NCBI GenBank assembly: GCA_947649495.1
Contig: CANSRU010000002.1
Span: forward strand, 122,337-186,336
DNA length: 64,000 nt
Direction: 5' to 3'
From: an uncultured Porphyromonadaceae bacterium
GTDB taxonomy: Bacteria > Bacteroidota > Bacteroidia > Bacteroidales > Muribaculaceae
Of the stretch, positions 7,957 to 16,617 are shown one piece after another (the first letter of the stretch is position 1; each line of letters starts with the position of its first letter). The position numbers and the translations under genes were made by a program. The notes beneath the pieces are model-generated. The model was given only the letters and a program-made list of their open reading frames with translations. It was not told where the DNA came from and did no database searches.

Positions 7957-9534
7957 ATGACATACGAATATGATTATCTGGTGATAGGCTCAGGCATTGC
8001 CGGTATGAGTTTCGCCCTGAAAGTGGCGGGTGAAGGCTCAAAAGTTGCGTTGGTATGCAAAACTACTCTTGATGAGGCAAATACGGCTCTCGCTCAAGGA
8101 GGTGTGGCGTCGGTGACAAATCTTGAGGTCGATGATTTCAACAAGCACATCGAGGATACTATGATAGCCGGCGACTGGCTGAGCGATCCTCAGGCCGTCA
8201 GAAAGGTTGTGACAGAAGCCCCGGAACAGATACGTCAGCTTCTTGAGTGGGGTGTGGACTTTGACCGCAATGAGAAGGGTGATTTTGATTTGCACCGCGA
8301 GGGTGGCCATTCCGAATTCCGTATCCTTCATCATGCCGACAATACCGGTTACGAGATTCAGCAGAGCCTTATACGCAAGGTGAGGGAGAATCCGTATATA
8401 GATATCTTTGAAAATCATTTCGCAATAGAGATTATCACACAGCACCATTTGGGTAAAATTGTCACACGCCGCACGCCTGACATAACATGTTATGGCGCCT
8501 ATGTGCTTAATCCCGTCACTGGCGATGTCGATAAATTTCTTGCCAAAGTCACTTTGATGGCTACCGGTGGCGCCGGCGCAGTCTATACCACCACCACCAA
8601 TCCCCTGGTGGCTACGGGCGATGGAATAGCAATGGTGTACCGTGCCAAGGGAACCGTCCAGGACATGGAGTTCATTCAGTTCCACCCCACTGCGCTTTAT
8701 CATCCCGGCGACAGGCCCTCGTTCCTCATTACAGAGGCTATGCGTGGCTATGGCGCCGTGCTTCGTAATCTGCGCGGTGAGGAATTCATGCAGAAATACG
8801 ATTCCCGCCTGTCGCTTGCTCCGCGCGACATAGTGGCCCGCGCCATCGATTCGGAGATGAAGCTGTATGGCGACGACCATGTGTATCTCGATGTCACACA
8901 CAAGGACCCTGAGGAGACCAAACGACATTTCCCTAACATCTACGCCAAGTGTCTCTCGTTGGGTATAGATATAACCAAAGATTATATCCCGGTCGCACCT
9001 GCCGCCCACTATCTTTGCGGTGGTATAAAGGTGGATCTGGACGGGCAGTCGTCAATAAATCGTCTGTATGCAGTGGGCGAATGCTCCTGTACCGGCTTGC
9101 ACGGAGGTAACCGCCTTGCGTCCAACTCCCTTATCGAGGCTGTGGTCTATGCCGATGCTGCCGCACGTCATGCCGCCGCCAATATCTCACATTATGATTT
9201 CCGCACCGATGTCCCTGATTGGAACGACGACGGTACAAGCCATACCGAGGAGATGGTGCTCATAACCCAAAGCATCAAGGAGGTAGGGCAGATAATGAGC
9301 GCCTATGTGGGAATAGTGCGGAGCAATCTGCGTCTGGACCGCGCGTGGAACCGCCTTGACATACTTTATGAGGAGACCGAGCGTCTGTTCAAATGCTCCA
9401 AGGCGTCGCGCGAGATATGCGAGCTGCGAAATATTATCAACGTAGGTTACCTCATAATGCGTCAGGCCAAGGAGCGTAAGGAATCGCGCGGACTCCACTA
9501 TACGGTCGATTATCCTCACGTCGATAAGCCGTAG
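7957..9534 (+). CDS. nadB: L-aspartate oxidase
   Basis: FAD enzyme oxidising L-aspartate to iminoaspartate for quinolinate and de novo NAD synthesis. The 525-aa length fits the family. The N-terminal dinucleotide motif is LVIGSGIAGMSFALKV. Family signatures follow: ALAQGGVASV, the active-site HREGGHSEFRILHHADNTG, ATGGAGAVYTTTTNP, FIQFHPTALY and APAAHYLCGGIKVDLDGQ. The C-terminal helical domain resembles the succinate dehydrogenase flavoprotein family, but the lack of the flavin-linking His motif context and the absence of sdhB/C nearby favour NadB. nadA and nadC are not in the window. Confidence 0.94.
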   Translation: MTYEYDYLVIGSGIAGMSFALKVAGEGSKVALVCKTTLDEANTALAQGGVASVTNLEVDDFNKHIEDTMIAGDWLSDPQAVRKVVTEAPEQIRQLLEWGVDFDRNEKGDFDLHREGGHSEFRILHHADNTGYEIQQSLIRKVRENPYIDIFENHFAIEIITQHHLGKIVTRRTPDITCYGAYVLNPVTGDVDKFLAKVTLMATGGAGAVYTTTTNPLVATGDGIAMVYRAKGTVQDMEFIQFHPTALYHPGDRPSFLITEAMRGYGAVLRNLRGEEFMQKYDSRLSLAPRDIVARAIDSEMKLYGDDHVYLDVTHKDPEETKRHFPNIYAKCLSLGIDITKDYIPVAPAAHYLCGGIKVDLDGQSSINRLYAVGECSCTGLHGGNRLASNSLIEAVVYADAAARHAAANISHYDFRTDVPDWNDDGTSHTEEMVLITQSIKEVGQIMSAYVGIVRSNLRLDRAWNRLDILYEETERLFKCSKASREICELRNIINVGYLIMRQAKERKESRGLHYTVDYPHVDKP

Positions 9535-9607
9535 AAGTGTTGTGCCGGTGCAATCTTTTGGCTCTCTGCCACGTTATAATATAAATATCCTTATTCCGTC
9601 GCGTTCG

Positions 9608-10243
9608 ATGAAGACCGGTATAACCATAGCAATGATGATGTTTGCAGGGATGTTGTGCGATATCAGTGCGCAGCAACCCGGCACACCTGTGCTTCCTGAG
9701 CCGGGCGATGGCCGTATAGACTATGCGCGTGGCTATTACATGACGGAGATTGACGGCGAGGAGGTTAAGATGATTGTGCTCAATGATGTCACTGTCTATC
9801 CACCCTTGAAGTTCAGAAACAAGAAGGAGGAGGAGTTCTATTGGCGCACGGTGCGCGACGTCAAGAAAACACTCCCTTATGCGAAGCTGATTTGCGAGAC
9901 ACTCCTCGAAACCTACGAATACATCGAGACTTTTCCCACCCAGAAGGAGCGCGAAGATTATCTGAAACGCATGGAGAGCGCTATCTTCGAGCAGTATAAG
10001 CCGGTGTTGAAAAAATTCACCAAATCGCAGGCGCAGATGCTTTGCAAGCTTATCAAACGCGAGACCAATCAATCGGGCTACAGCATAATCAAAGCCTTTC
10101 TCGGCTCATTCCGTGCCGGATTCTGGCAGACGTTCGGCCGCTTTTTCGGTGTGAACCTCAAGGTGGATTATAAGCCCGACAAAGACCGTAAGGATGCTAT
10201 AATAGAGCGCGTGGCCGTAGGCGTGGAGCTCGGTCAGCTATGA
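9608..10243 (+). CDS. DUF4294 family secreted protein
   Basis: 211 aa with an N-terminal signal peptide (MKTGITIAMMMFAGMLCDISAQ) and a DUF4294 domain, a Bacteroidota family of unknown function. Characteristic stretches are LNDVTVYPPLKFRNKKEEEFYWRT, the helical VRDVKKTLPYAKLICETLLETYEYIETFP, KFTKSQAQMLCKLIKRETNQSGY and FGRFFGVNLKVDYKPDKDR. Charged helices follow the signal, so it is predicted periplasmic. The ATG selected starts at the signal peptide; an in-frame upstream start would place 22 non-hydrophobic residues before it. A bidirectional terminator begins 14 bp after the stop. No functional role can be assigned. Confidence 0.82.
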   Translation: MKTGITIAMMMFAGMLCDISAQQPGTPVLPEPGDGRIDYARGYYMTEIDGEEVKMIVLNDVTVYPPLKFRNKKEEEFYWRTVRDVKKTLPYAKLICETLLETYEYIETFPTQKEREDYLKRMESAIFEQYKPVLKKFTKSQAQMLCKLIKRETNQSGYSIIKAFLGSFRAGFWQTFGRFFGVNLKVDYKPDKDRKDAIIERVAVGVELGQL

Positions 10244-10257
10244 GCCTGAGATATAAC

Positions 10258-10290
10258 AAAAAACACCGCATGTGGCATGCGGTGTTTTTT
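10258..10290. terminator. Bidirectional intrinsic terminator between the DUF4294 gene and the EEP nuclease gene
   Basis: aaaaaacaccgcatg pairs perfectly with catgcggtgtttttt around a 3-nt loop. It serves both convergent genes. Confidence 0.92.
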
Positions 10291-10308
10291 GTGCGGTATA
10301 TGGTTGAT

Positions 10309-11340
10309 TTACATTTTCTTGAGCAGGAATATTTCTGTGGGGAAGTGGTCGGAGTAGCCGTTGAGCCATACGCCGCCCGAGTGGGTGCGCAACGGGTAGC
10401 CCTGACGGGTTCCCTCGTTGTCTTTGAGGAAGTCGAAGTTATTAACCTGACATTTCCAGAAGTAAAGTCCGTCGGGGTCATTATGCTTGAGCATGTTGCC
10501 TGAAATTATTATCTGGTCGAAGAGGTTCCATGAGCCTTTGTAGGCTAAGGTGCCTATGCCCTGGTCAAGCATTTTCCACCATGGGTTATAGAAACCGTGG
10601 TCGGAGACATCTTCGGCATTTTTCTTCGCTTCGAGCACTTTTGCACACGATTTGTCCTGCGGGTCATCGTTGAGGTCGCCCATTATCATCACACCCATAT
10701 TGGGATTGACATTCCAAAGTGAATCCGCAATATGCTTTGAAAGGGCTGCCGCCGCCTCGCGGCTTGGCGAGGATTTCTCCTGTCCGCCGAGGCGCGACGG
10801 CCAGTGGTTTACAATCACTGCTACGGTGTCGCCACCCATCAGGCCGACAACGCACATCTGGTCGCGCGTCGGGTAGCCTATGTCAAGGCGGTGGTTGGTT
10901 ACATTAATCACACGGAAAAGGCGCGGGTTGTAAAGCAATCCCACATCCACTCCACGGCGGTCGGGCGAATCGTGGTGCACCACCTGAAGCATCCATTTTT
11001 TTATCGGTTCGGCTCTTACAAGGTCGTCGAGCACCGATTTGTTTTCTATTTCCGACACGCCTATTACAGCTGGCCCCATGGGGGTGGTCTGTGTGGTCAT
11101 TGCCGATATGGCTGTGGCGAGGTTCTGGATTTTGTTCCAGTATTTCTTGCTCCCCCATGAATTCTTACCCTGCGGGGTGAACTCGAGGTCGCGTCCGAGC
11201 GGATTGTTGGGGATGGTGTCAAAAAGGTTCTCAAGGTTGTAGAAGGCTACGCCAAACGCCTGGTAGCGTGCGTTGTCCCGCGCCCAGGTCATGGAGCATG
11301 CCATGACTGAGATGATAATGGCTGTGAATATGCGTTTCAT
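10309..11340 (-). CDS. Secreted endonuclease/exonuclease/phosphatase-fold (EEP) enzyme
   Basis: 343 aa. A Sec signal peptide (MKRIFTAIIISVMACSMTWA) precedes an EEP/DNase I-like domain. Catalytic motifs are intact: YNLENLFD (34-41), SEIEN with the metal-binding Glu97 or Glu99, VNHWPSR with His179, GDLNDDP with Asp222 and Asn224, and the terminal SDH triad motif at 330-332. The family cleaves phosphodiesters in DNA, RNA or phospholipid headgroups; NLENLFD-type bacterial members are usually nuclease-like. It is transcribed away from the TonB receptor, sharing a 319-bp intergenic region with it. I chose the ATG at the signal peptide; an upstream in-frame start adds 55 non-conserved residues. Substrate is not established. 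Confidence 0.87.
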   Translation of the reverse strand: MKRIFTAIIISVMACSMTWARDNARYQAFGVAFYNLENLFDTIPNNPLGRDLEFTPQGKNSWGSKKYWNKIQNLATAISAMTTQTTPMGPAVIGVSEIENKSVLDDLVRAEPIKKWMLQVVHHDSPDRRGVDVGLLYNPRLFRVINVTNHRLDIGYPTRDQMCVVGLMGGDTVAVIVNHWPSRLGGQEKSSPSREAAAALSKHIADSLWNVNPNMGVMIMGDLNDDPQDKSCAKVLEAKKNAEDVSDHGFYNPWWKMLDQGIGTLAYKGSWNLFDQIIISGNMLKHNDPDGLYFWKCQVNNFDFLKDNEGTRQGYPLRTHSGGVWLNGYSDHFPTEIFLLKKM

Positions 11341-11659
11341 TATGTGGTATGTGGTTGTTTGTAAAAAGTGCGTAAATATAGTAAAATATTTGCAAATCCT
11401 CCCATAGTCCATGCTGTTCGGCGATATTTGCGGGGGATATGTGATTTTAACGTTTCCTGAAGTAAAAAAACGCGCTGAAACCCTCGTCAATTCAAGTAAA
11501 ATCACTACTTTTGAAAAAAATTAAACGAATTACAATATTCGTGAAAAGGAGATTTTCCGGGACGCGTTCACAAAAGTGTATGCGGCGCGGAAATCCGGCA
11601 TGAAAAGAAGTGAATATAGAACTGAAATAAATTACATCAAATAACTAACCTTAACATTT
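11341..11659. other. Intergenic region between divergent EEP nuclease and TonB receptor genes
   Basis: AT-rich 319 bp with no open frame of note. It holds the plus-strand -7 candidate at 11506-11513 and implies a leader of roughly 140 nt before the receptor. On the minus strand the best -7-like site is TATATTTA (plus coordinates 11373-11380), without a clear -33 element. No palindrome strong enough to call an operator was found. Confidence 0.5.
11506..11513 (+). promoter_or_regulatory. Candidate -7 element for the TonB receptor operon
   Basis: TACTTTTG fits TAnnTTTG. No TTTG lies 19-21 bp upstream, so the promoter may be activator-dependent. The receptor start is about 146 bp downstream. Confidence 0.4.
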
Positions 11660-14416
11660 ATGAGAATCAAACTGTTTTTGCTCTTGCTGCTGACAGCTGC
11701 ATTCCCCATCCTGGCCCAACAGTCGGGACTGCGCGGAGTGGTGATTGACGCCTCTACCGGCAATCCGGTGTCGGGCGCGGCTGTTATGCTCAACGACCGG
11801 GGAGTGGTGGTTACCACAGGCCCCGCCGGAGATTTCAGTATCAGTAACATTACCCCCGGTAAGGACGTGATTACCATCGCTGCCTACGGATTCAATGATC
11901 TCACCCAGCCGGTAGAATTGTTTGCCGGTTCGAATGCCGACCTCGGTGAACTCAAGATGGGTCTTGCAGCCGAGTCGCGCAACGCTTTTGCCGAGACACA
12001 GCAGGAATTGCTGTTCGACCAGTCGGTTCTGGAGGATGAGGAGGGCAATGCCCAGTCGGTAGGTGTGTTGACAGGCGCATCCGACAATATCTACTACAAT
12101 GCCGCCAACTATAACTTCAGCCTGATGCGTTTCCGCATGCGTGGCTACGACTCCTATCTCAATACCACCTACATCAACGGTATTCCGTTCAACGACCTTG
12201 CCCGCGGACGTTTCAACTACTCGATGCTCGGAGGTATGAACCGTGTGTTCCGCAACCGCACAACCACTATAGGCATGGGTGCCTCAAGCTACGGTTTCGG
12301 CGATATAGGTGGCAGCTCCAACATCAACACCATAACCGAAAGCTATGCCAAAGGCTTCAACGGTTCGGTGGCTTACACCAACAGCAACTATATGTTGCGT
12401 GCAATGGCCATGTACTCCAACGGCATCAACCGTCATGGCTGGGGCCTTACAGTAGGTGGCGTGGTGCGTTATGCCAACGAAGGCGTGGTGCCCGGTACAT
12501 TCTACAATTCAGGCGGTCTCTTCCTCTCGGTAGAGAAGCAGTTCAACAATAAACACTCGCTTACCCTTACTGCTTTCGGCGCTCCCACTCAGCGTGCCAC
12601 CAATTCGGCCACATATCTTGAGGCATACGACCTCGCTGGTGATAATCTCTACAACCCCAACTGGGGCTGGCAGGATGGAAAGAAGCGCAGCTCGAAGATT
12701 GTGGAGACATTCGACCCCACTGTAATTCTCAACTGGATCTGGAAACCCAAGGCCGGAACCACACTCAACACCGGTGTGGCTATGCACAACGTAAACTATT
12801 CGACTTCGGCGCTCAACTGGTACAATGCCCGCGATCCGCGCCCCGACTATTACCGTTACCTCCCCTCCTATTACATTGACAACGAGCAGGCCTACGACCT
12901 CTACACCAATCTTTGGAAAGAGGAGTCGTTCCGTCAGATCAACTGGGATGCCATGTATCAGGCCAACTACCTGAACAATGCCGCCAACGCCGCTAATCCC
13001 AACGGCACCCAGAAAGGCTCGACCTATATTCTTGAAAACCGTCACAGCAACCAGTGGGACTGGATTTTCAACTCGGTTCTCAACCACCGCATCAACGACC
13101 ACATGTCGCTTCAGGCAGGTGTGTCGGCCAATTTCACATCTGCTCATTACTACAAGACCATCCGCGACCTGCTGGGCGGTGAGTTCTGGCTTGATATCGA
13201 CCAGTTCTCGGAGCGTGACTTCCCCGGCGATGCCACCATACTCCAGAACAACCTCGACAATCCCAACCGTCACGTGACCGATGGCGACATATTCGGTTAC
13301 AACTACTATATCCACGCCGTGCAGGCTCGGGCTTGGTTGCAGAATATGATAAACCTGCCCAAATGGGACATCAACTACGGTCTCGAACTGAGCTACACCT
13401 CGTTCCAGCGTGATGGCAAGATGCGCAATGGCCGTGCTCCCAACAATTCGCTTGGCGAAGGCAAGATGCACAAATTTGACAATGGTGCCATAAAGGCCGG
13501 TGCAACCTACAAAATCAACGGCCGCAATGCTATTTCGCTGCACGCCGAATATGCTACACGCGCCCCGCTTTTTGAATATGCCTACGTTTCTCCACGTATC
13601 AAGGATACCGCTATCGACGGTCTGACAAGCATGCGTATTTTCTCAGCCGACATAGCCTATAACTGGAACTACCGTCGTTTCCGCGGTACAATCGGTGCGT
13701 TCTACACCAACATGTACGATGTGACCGAGCGTACATCTTACTACGACGACCAGTACTCTACATTCATGAACTACGTAACCAAGGGCATACGCCAGAACTA
13801 TCAGGGTATAGAACTCGGCATGGCCTTCAAGATTACCCCGAGCCTCACCGCCACAGCTGCCGGTACCATAGCAAGCTACCGCTACAAGAACAATCCCACC
13901 GGTGTGCGCAGCTACGAGAACGGAATGCGTCCCGATACCGCCACCACCGTTTACCTCAAGAACTATCATATAGGAGGCACTCCTCAGACCGCTGTCAACA
14001 TCGGTCTTGACTGGGCGGCTCCCAAGATGTGGTTCTTCAACATCAACGCATCGTGGATGGGCAACGCTTACGTGAACCAGTCGCCGGTGCGCCACGAAGC
14101 GCTCAACGACCTTTGGACCGCATATCCCGATGCTGCACAGCTCGAGCAGGCTGTTAAGGAAATCACAGCCGAGGATAAGCTCAAGAATGCTTTCGTGCTC
14201 AACGCCTCTATCGGTAAGCTCATATACCTCAAAGGCAGCACGGCTCTCAACATTAATGTGAATGTAGACAACATTCTCAACCGCAAAAACATTATGACTT
14301 ACGGTTATCAGCAGGGTCGTTTCGACTACACTGACTTCAACCGTCTGAAATACCCCAACCGCTACTTCTTCGCACAGGGTATAAAGGTGTTTGTCAACGT
14401 AGGTCTGCGTTTCTGA
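11660..14416 (+). CDS. TonB-dependent outer-membrane receptor with carboxypeptidase-like N-terminal domain
   Basis: 918-aa outer-membrane transporter energised by TonB-ExbB-ExbD. Order of parts: signal peptide (residues 1-19, ending FPILA), a carboxypeptidase-regulatory-like beta domain (about 24-97, beginning LRGVVIDASTGNPVSGAAVM), plug domain (about 130-235, with MRGYDSYLNTTYINGIPFNDL and YGFGDIGGSSNINT), then a beta barrel ending in a terminal phenylalanine (FVNVGLRF), as needed for BAM insertion. It differs from SusC: no SusD partner follows. Instead two DUF5689 lipoproteins lie 46 bp and further downstream in the same direction. The imported substrate is unknown; the secreted nuclease encoded divergently suggests nucleotides or nucleic acid fragments. 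Confidence 0.92.
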   Translation: MRIKLFLLLLLTAAFPILAQQSGLRGVVIDASTGNPVSGAAVMLNDRGVVVTTGPAGDFSISNITPGKDVITIAAYGFNDLTQPVELFAGSNADLGELKMGLAAESRNAFAETQQELLFDQSVLEDEEGNAQSVGVLTGASDNIYYNAANYNFSLMRFRMRGYDSYLNTTYINGIPFNDLARGRFNYSMLGGMNRVFRNRTTTIGMGASSYGFGDIGGSSNINTITESYAKGFNGSVAYTNSNYMLRAMAMYSNGINRHGWGLTVGGVVRYANEGVVPGTFYNSGGLFLSVEKQFNNKHSLTLTAFGAPTQRATNSATYLEAYDLAGDNLYNPNWGWQDGKKRSSKIVETFDPTVILNWIWKPKAGTTLNTGVAMHNVNYSTSALNWYNARDPRPDYYRYLPSYYIDNEQAYDLYTNLWKEESFRQINWDAMYQANYLNNAANAANPNGTQKGSTYILENRHSNQWDWIFNSVLNHRINDHMSLQAGVSANFTSAHYYKTIRDLLGGEFWLDIDQFSERDFPGDATILQNNLDNPNRHVTDGDIFGYNYYIHAVQARAWLQNMINLPKWDINYGLELSYTSFQRDGKMRNGRAPNNSLGEGKMHKFDNGAIKAGATYKINGRNAISLHAEYATRAPLFEYAYVSPRIKDTAIDGLTSMRIFSADIAYNWNYRRFRGTIGAFYTNMYDVTERTSYYDDQYSTFMNYVTKGIRQNYQGIELGMAFKITPSLTATAAGTIASYRYKNNPTGVRSYENGMRPDTATTVYLKNYHIGGTPQTAVNIGLDWAAPKMWFFNINASWMGNAYVNQSPVRHEALNDLWTAYPDAAQLEQAVKEITAEDKLKNAFVLNASIGKLIYLKGSTALNINVNVDNILNRKNIMTYGYQQGRFDYTDFNRLKYPNRYFFAQGIKVFVNVGLRF

Positions 14417-14462
14417 TGCAAGCAGTAATATTTAGTAAATCCAATTACAACAAATAAACGAT

Positions 14463-16586
14463 ATGAAACTATATAAAACACTGTTGGCTGCTGTGGCTCT
14501 GGCTGCATCGTCGGTGGCGCTGACCGGTTGCGACGAGGACCTCGCGGTTCCGCCGTTGACCATCCCCTCGACCGATGTGCGCGCCAACACCACTATTGCC
14601 GAGTTCAAGGCCAAATACTGGAAAACCGACAATAACTTCTGCACGCTTGTCGAAAAGAACGACAAAGGTGAGGATATAATTCTCGGCGGACGCATAATAG
14701 CTTCCGATGCCGGTGGCAACATCTATCAGAATGTGATGCTTCAGGACGAGACCGGTGCAATCACCATCGCTACCCTGACATCGTCCAACGACGGTCTGGC
14801 ACATCTCTACACCAAATACAAAGTAGGCGAGGAGATGTACATCAACGTGACCGGACTTTATGCCGGCAAGTATGCCGGACTGTTCCAGATTGGAACCGCC
14901 GGCGACTATAACGGTACTCCCCAGACATCGAAGATGCCGGCTACCGATTTCCTCGCCCACACATTCCTCAACGGTCTGCCCAAGCCCGACGAAGTGAAGT
15001 CTATCAGCATGACCATTGCTGAAATCAATGCCGCCACTTCGGTAGAGGCACAGCAGAAATATCAAAGCCAGCTGGTGAAGATAGAGAATGTGTCGTGGAT
15101 AGGTGGCGGAACTGAAACATGGGGTGTGTCAGGTTCAAGCTCCACAGCCGAGAACCGCTACCTGATTGATGCCGAAGGCAACCGTCTGCTTGCACGCAAC
15201 AGCAACCGTTCAGATTTCTGCGATCAGAAACTTCCCGCCGGTCACGGCAATGTGGAAGGCATTCTCGGTTACTACAACGGTACATGGCAGTTCCTGTTCC
15301 GCAGTCCCGACGACTGCACCGACTTCGGTGGCGAGAGCTATGCCCCCGTGGTGAGCGGTGAAGGAACAGCCGAGGATCCATACGCTGTAAGTTCAGTGCT
15401 TGCCGGCGCTACCGGTGCCGACAAGTGGGTTACCGGTTACATTGTAGGCTGGATTGAAGGTCAGGTGCTCAGTGAAGGAGCACATTTCACCGTGCCTGCG
15501 ACTGTGGCGTCAAACATTCTTCTTGCGGCATCGCCCGACGAGACCAATGTGGCCAACTGCATACCTGTGCAGCTCGTGGCTCAGACCGATGTGCGCACCG
15601 CGCTCAACCTCAAGGACCATGCCGACAATCTTGGCAAGCAGGTCTGCATAAAAGGTGAACTCACTTCCTATTTCGGTTCGGCCGGTATAAAGACCCCCAC
15701 TCTCTACACTTGGGGCGATAAGGGCGACGAGAACGGAACCACTCCTACTCCCACTCCTCCTGTTGAGGGTGATGGCAATGGCGAAGCCGCCACTCCTTTC
15801 ACCGCCGATCAGGTGATAGCAGGCGCTACCGGTACCGGTGTATGGATGACCGGTTATATAGTCGGAGCTGTCAACGACAAGAGTATTTCCGATGCGGCTT
15901 TTGCGGCTCCATTCTCGTTGAAGACCAATCTTCTTATTGCCGCTTCGGCCACCGAAACAGATGTTACCAAGTGTGTGCCTGTACAGCTTCCTGCCGGAGC
16001 ACTGCGCGATGCTCTCAATCTTGTGGATAATGTAGGTAATCTCGGCAAGCAGATCACACTTCAGGGTAATCTTGAAAGCTATTTCACTAAGAACGGCATG
16101 AAGAGCACCTCTAAGTATGTATGGGGCGACAAGGGCGACACCACCCCTGTTGTAACCACCAAATTCAAGAAGGTGACTACAATAACCTCAGGCAAGCAAT
16201 ATCTTATCGTGGCTTCCGGCAAAGCTGCCCAGCTCAACACCGCCGGTTACGGCTATCTTCAGGTGGCCGACGTTACCGACAATAGCGGCGAGATTGAGGC
16301 CGACGATGCCAACGCATTTACTATCACTACGGTGACCGGTGGCTACAGCATCAAGATGTCTGACGGTCGTTTCGTGATACAGAAAGGAGACTTCAACAGT
16401 TTCAATTTCACCGATTCTGATGCCGAAGGTGCCGTATGGACCATAGCAGCCCAGAACGATGGAACATTCAAGATTACCAACGCTTCGACCAACAAGTTCG
16501 TGCAATATGACTCGCAGTACAACTCCTACGGATGCTATGCCGAGTCAAAAGGCACGCTTCCCTCACTTTACGAGAAAGTCAACTAA
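14463..16586 (+). CDS. DUF5689/DUF6359 multidomain surface lipoprotein (first copy)
   Basis: 707 aa. The lipobox is LTGC with Cys23, followed by Asp-Glu-Asp, an acidic stretch resembling Bacteroidota surface-export signals. Residues about 30-295 form a DUF5689 module (IIASDAGGNIYQNVMLQDET is typical), an OB-fold-like family. Two DUF6359 modules follow at about 298-430 and 435-560, each with a G-x-x-x-x-P-[YF]-x-x-x-x-V start, W-[VM]-T-G-Y-I-V-G and a CxPVQL core. They are separated by a Thr/Pro linker. The last 140 residues look beta-rich, possibly trefoil-like. It lies between the receptor and a related lipoprotein and probably acts as a surface binding partner. The function is inferred. Confidence 0.85.
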   Translation: MKLYKTLLAAVALAASSVALTGCDEDLAVPPLTIPSTDVRANTTIAEFKAKYWKTDNNFCTLVEKNDKGEDIILGGRIIASDAGGNIYQNVMLQDETGAITIATLTSSNDGLAHLYTKYKVGEEMYINVTGLYAGKYAGLFQIGTAGDYNGTPQTSKMPATDFLAHTFLNGLPKPDEVKSISMTIAEINAATSVEAQQKYQSQLVKIENVSWIGGGTETWGVSGSSSTAENRYLIDAEGNRLLARNSNRSDFCDQKLPAGHGNVEGILGYYNGTWQFLFRSPDDCTDFGGESYAPVVSGEGTAEDPYAVSSVLAGATGADKWVTGYIVGWIEGQVLSEGAHFTVPATVASNILLAASPDETNVANCIPVQLVAQTDVRTALNLKDHADNLGKQVCIKGELTSYFGSAGIKTPTLYTWGDKGDENGTTPTPTPPVEGDGNGEAATPFTADQVIAGATGTGVWMTGYIVGAVNDKSISDAAFAAPFSLKTNLLIAASATETDVTKCVPVQLPAGALRDALNLVDNVGNLGKQITLQGNLESYFTKNGMKSTSKYVWGDKGDTTPVVTTKFKKVTTITSGKQYLIVASGKAAQLNTAGYGYLQVADVTDNSGEIEADDANAFTITTVTGGYSIKMSDGRFVIQKGDFNSFNFTDSDAEGAVWTIAAQNDGTFKITNASTNKFVQYDSQYNSYGCYAESKGTLPSLYEKVN

Positions 16587-16617
16587 ACCACCATACACCT
16601 TATATATAATATAGACT

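Noticed and set aside
12509..13543. Long open frame of 344 codons on the minus strand inside the TonB receptor gene
   Set aside because: It lies wholly within a well-supported receptor on the other strand, has low-complexity Val/Gly/Ile composition typical of antisense reading of this codon usage, and no family similarity.
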